DNA of 64,000 bases, taken from NCBI GenBank assembly GCA_903956845.1, contig CAJBOO010000180.1, positions 1 to 64,000 of the forward strand, in the 5' to 3' direction. This document shows, piece by piece, positions 63,502-64,000 of this stretch. Numbering within the stretch: position 1 is the first letter of the stretch; every line of letters starts with the position of its first letter. The notes under the pieces were generated by a model. It was given only the letters and a program-made list of their open reading frames with translations, searched no databases and was not told where the DNA came from. Origin of the DNA: an uncultured Burkholderiales bacterium (GTDB taxonomy: Bacteria > Pseudomonadota > Gammaproteobacteria > Burkholderiales > Burkholderiaceae_C). The translations under genes and the position numbers were made by a program.

Positions 63502-64000
63502 ATGAAACAAGGCCTCTCCCTGCGCGTTTCGCAACATTTGGCGCTCACGCCGCAGTTGCAACAGTCGATCCGCTTGCTGCAACTCTCGACCTTGGAGTTG
63601 AGCCAAGAAATCGATCAAATGCTTGACGACAACCCGTTTCTGGAAAAAGAAATGGAAGACTTGGCACCGCGCGAAGACTTTGGCCTGGACCAAGAGAACG
63701 CCCAGGCCACTGGCTCAGACGCTGAGCCCGACAGTTGGGACGGGCCCATGGACCGCATCAGCGAGGTGCGTGTCGAGACGGCCAGCGAAGCTGCTGCGCC
63801 CTTGGATGCCGAAGGCGTGGCCGAGAGTTGGGATGGCGATGGCAGCGTCGAGTTTTCACCCGACGACAGCGAATGGGGGGGTGACGCCCCGGCCCGCAAC
63901 AACAACAACGATGACGATGAGAAAGCGCAAGCCACCGAACTCGCGCGCAACCAAGAGTCGCTCACCGCGTTTCTGCATCGTCAGGCGCTGTCGCTGCGCC
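63502..64000 (+). CDS. rpoN: RNA polymerase sigma-54 factor (partial, cut by the window end)
   Basis: Sigma-54, used for enhancer-dependent promoters. Visible are 166 residues from [19 protein letters not shown]. The glutamine/leucine-rich region I ([19 protein letters not shown]) and the following acidic region II rich in Asp, Glu and Asn are present. The core-binding and DNA-binding regions and the RpoN box lie beyond the window. The start follows a GAGGACAG site. hpf, usually just downstream of rpoN, is instead 23 kb to the left in this window; what follows rpoN is not visible. Confidence 0.95.
   Translation, partial: MKQGLSLRVSQHLALTPQLQQSIRLLQLSTLELSQEIDQMLDDNPFLEKEMEDLAPREDFGLDQENAQATGSDAEPDSWDGPMDRISEVRVETASEAAAPLDAEGVAESWDGDGSVEFSPDDSEWGGDAPARNNNNDDDEKAQATELARNQESLTAFLHRQALSLR

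Overview
The window is about 60% GC, gene-dense and almost entirely housekeeping. Gene order, protein sequence style and the regulatory phosphotransferase genes point to a betaproteobacterium of the order Burkholderiales, most likely Comamonadaceae (Limnohabitans- or Rhodoferax-like). That placement is inferred from family knowledge, not from a database search. I see no rRNA, tRNA, CRISPR array, prophage, transposase or attachment site.

Layout from left to right. (1) 1-3.0 kb, minus strand: gatC-gatA-gatB, the Glu-tRNA(Gln) amidotransferase; gatB runs off the left edge. (2) 3.1-7.6 kb: mreB-mreC-mreD-mrdA rod-shape operon, closed by a bidirectional terminator. (3) 7.8-13.7 kb: a catabolic block with a four-gene minus-strand operon (SDR, MaoC hydratase, MmsA-type CoA-acylating aldehyde dehydrogenase, GMC alcohol dehydrogenase). 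It diverges from a DsbA-fold isomerase and a dienelactone hydrolase. (4) 13.7-18.5 kb: hemB facing away from hemJ, then VanZ-like, ferredoxin-like and alpha/beta-hydrolase genes and a D,D-carboxypeptidase. (5) 18.6-28.6 kb: the str operon (rpsL, rpsG, fusA, tuf) and the S10 operon (rpsJ to rpsQ), ending in a strong terminator with no spc operon behind it. (6) 28.7-33.5 kb: peroxiredoxin, CoA-transferase, a PTS EIIA-HPr-EI set without a sugar permease, and a Nudix hydrolase. (7) 33.6-39.7 kb: three-subunit transhydrogenase, mtnN, corA and an MFS exporter. (8) 39.8-42.1 kb: hpf, ptsN, hprK and fur. (9) 42.2-50.5 kb: bamE, dapB, exbB/exbD-like, leuS, lptE, holA, proA. (10) 50.7-59.2 kb: gshA-kup-gshB, a photolyase-like flavoprotein, malate synthase G and an outer-membrane barrel. 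(11) 59.2-64 kb: argS, SPOR protein, dsbA, lptA, lptB and the 5' part of rpoN.

Functionally, HPr, EI and EIIA-Man (30.5-33.0 kb), PtsN and HPr kinase (40.3-41.7 kb) form a phosphorelay with regulatory rather than transport character. lptA, lptB, lptE and bamE supply outer-membrane assembly. gshA and gshB make glutathione around a potassium importer.

The most striking single observation is in ribosomal protein S12. The nearly universal KKPNSA segment reads I-K-P-I-S-A, so Lys43 and Asn46 are both isoleucine. Lys43 is the classical streptomycin-resistance position. Other items worth checking are an intrinsic-terminator-like hairpin just before fusA, a photolyase-like protein that lacks the N-terminal antenna domain but carries a long C-terminal domain, and several dyads in divergent promoter regions. 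I found no clearly new multi-gene system; this is mostly a conserved chromosomal core region.
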